A stretch of 64,000 nucleotides of DNA from Carboxydothermus islandicus. Its GTDB lineage: Bacteria; Bacillota; Z-2901; Carboxydothermales; Carboxydothermaceae. The notes under the pieces are model-generated. The model did not search any database and was not told where the DNA came from. It saw only the letters and a list, made by a program, of their open reading frames with translations. The stretch spans positions 62,001 through 126,000 of the forward strand of contig NZ_BDJL01000035.1 of the NCBI RefSeq assembly GCF_001950325.1, given 5' to 3'. This document shows, in pieces, positions 63,490-64,000 of this stretch (positions within the stretch are counted from its first letter, which is position 1; the number at the start of each line of letters is the position of its first letter). The translations under genes and the position numbers were made by a program.

Positions 63490-64000
63490 TGTTTTTAGAT
63501 TTTTTTTACCCCAAACCCCGGGTTTGTCCCCTCTGCCAAAAGCCAATGCCCCAAAGGGAGTTCTGTAAAAGCTGCCGGGAGTTTATAGAAAAAACCCGCT
63601 TTAAATGTCAAATTTGCGGGCGGATTTTACCGGTAGAAGTAATGCTTTGTTCTGACTGCCGGAAAAATTTATTTAGTTTTACCAGAGCCTCCGGTCTTCT
63701 CCCTTATACCGGTCCGGTAAAAAAAGTATGGCTTTGTTTAAGTATAAAAATAAACGGTACGTCTGGGAGGAGCTCTATGACCTTTTAGCAGAACACTGCC
63801 GTAAAAACCTGGGGGAGGAATTTGACTTAATTGTTCCGGTACCTCTATACCGGAAGAAATTAAAAGAGAGAGGCTACAACCAGGCGGAGATTTTGGCCCA
63901 GAACCTGGCCCGCCGGTTAAAATTACCCTTGGGCCGTGACATCCTTATCAAGATTGAAGATACCCCGGCCCAGGTTAAACTTGGTTATTTTGAGCGGAGA
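63489..64000 (+). pseudogene. ComF-like phosphoribosyltransferase gene with a frame break, cut by the window end
   Basis: The first frame (63489-63788) encodes the zinc-finger start (CPLCQKPM, CKSC, CQICGR, CSDC) up to GLLPYTGPVKK and then runs into nonsense and TAG. The expected continuation (ALFKYKNKRYVWEELYDLL... IVPVPLYRKKLKERGYNQAEILAQNLARRL) is in the -1 frame from about 63721 to the window end and includes the PRTase-type loop. The break is at a run of seven A (GTA AAA AAA GTA, about 63719-63727). One more A would restore the frame; a sequencing slip, phase variation, programmed -1 slippage at A-AAA-AAA, or true decay are all possible. AAAGGAGG precedes the ATG. Confidence 0.75.

Overview
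The window looks like a chromosomal segment of a thermophilic, carboxydotrophic, spore-forming Firmicute, most likely a Carboxydothermus species. The main reasons are a cooA-cooS-cooF carbon monoxide dehydrogenase locus, whose CooS has the same length and cluster-ligand numbering as I remember for C. hydrogenoformans CODH-II but differs at scattered positions (a relative rather than the type strain, by recall and not by search); spo0F, CodY, a T-box leader and a c-di-GMP riboswitch; many TTG and GTG starts; and strong purine-rich ribosome binding sites. I saw no rRNA, tRNA, CRISPR array, transposase or prophage.

Layout. 1-3700: end of a universal stress protein gene, then the CO-sensor/CODH/ferredoxin locus on the minus strand. 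3958-9214: one operon for a MacAB-type exporter with its own two-component system. 9362-17175: an iron-sulfur/winged-helix protein, DUF454, a radical SAM protein, an orphan membrane Fe-S/cytochrome b pair facing a formate/nitrite channel, an MFS carrier and an rRNA methyltransferase. 17216-26933: an archaeal-type ATPase, EamA transporter, ferritin, a riboswitch-controlled HD-GYP gene, asparagine synthetase, a spore-photoproduct-lyase-like protein, HtpX and a ferredoxin. 27065-32675: hflX, PAP2, a T-box-controlled Lrp/aminotransferase pair, and a MarR/ABC exporter operon. 32799-37912: a solute symporter, phenylacetate-CoA ligase and IorAB module. 37984-47084: DUF1934-argS and pyrG-spo0F-(unknown)-fba-tal-rho, an order close to that of Bacillus. 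47134-48158: azlCD.

48243-54390 is the most unusual part. A chemoreceptor split into two genes (signalling domain first, then membrane sensor) is followed by a siroheme-reductase-like protein, a Cys-rich protein, a globin-coupled sensor with a shortened signalling domain, a double HD-domain protein, an unknown small protein whose Shine-Dalgarno is separated from its ATG by a perfect hairpin, and a CBS-GGDEF protein. It reads as a heme/redox-to-c-di-GMP signalling system I cannot match to a described one.

54509-64000: metK, a membrane GGDEF protein, codY, a sigma factor with DUF1659/DUF2922/YvrJ small proteins, a LutAB-like pair, a two-part ThrE-type exporter and the start of comF, which carries a frame break.

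Several regulatory threads recur. Spo0A-box-like sequences lie before spo0F, the split receptor, the riboswitch HD-GYP gene, the symporter operon and the membrane GGDEF gene. Three 35-bp arrays of a degenerate heptamer (TTRGARR) occur at gene ends. c-di-GMP turnover appears four times (two HD-GYP, two GGDEF) plus one c-di-GMP riboswitch.
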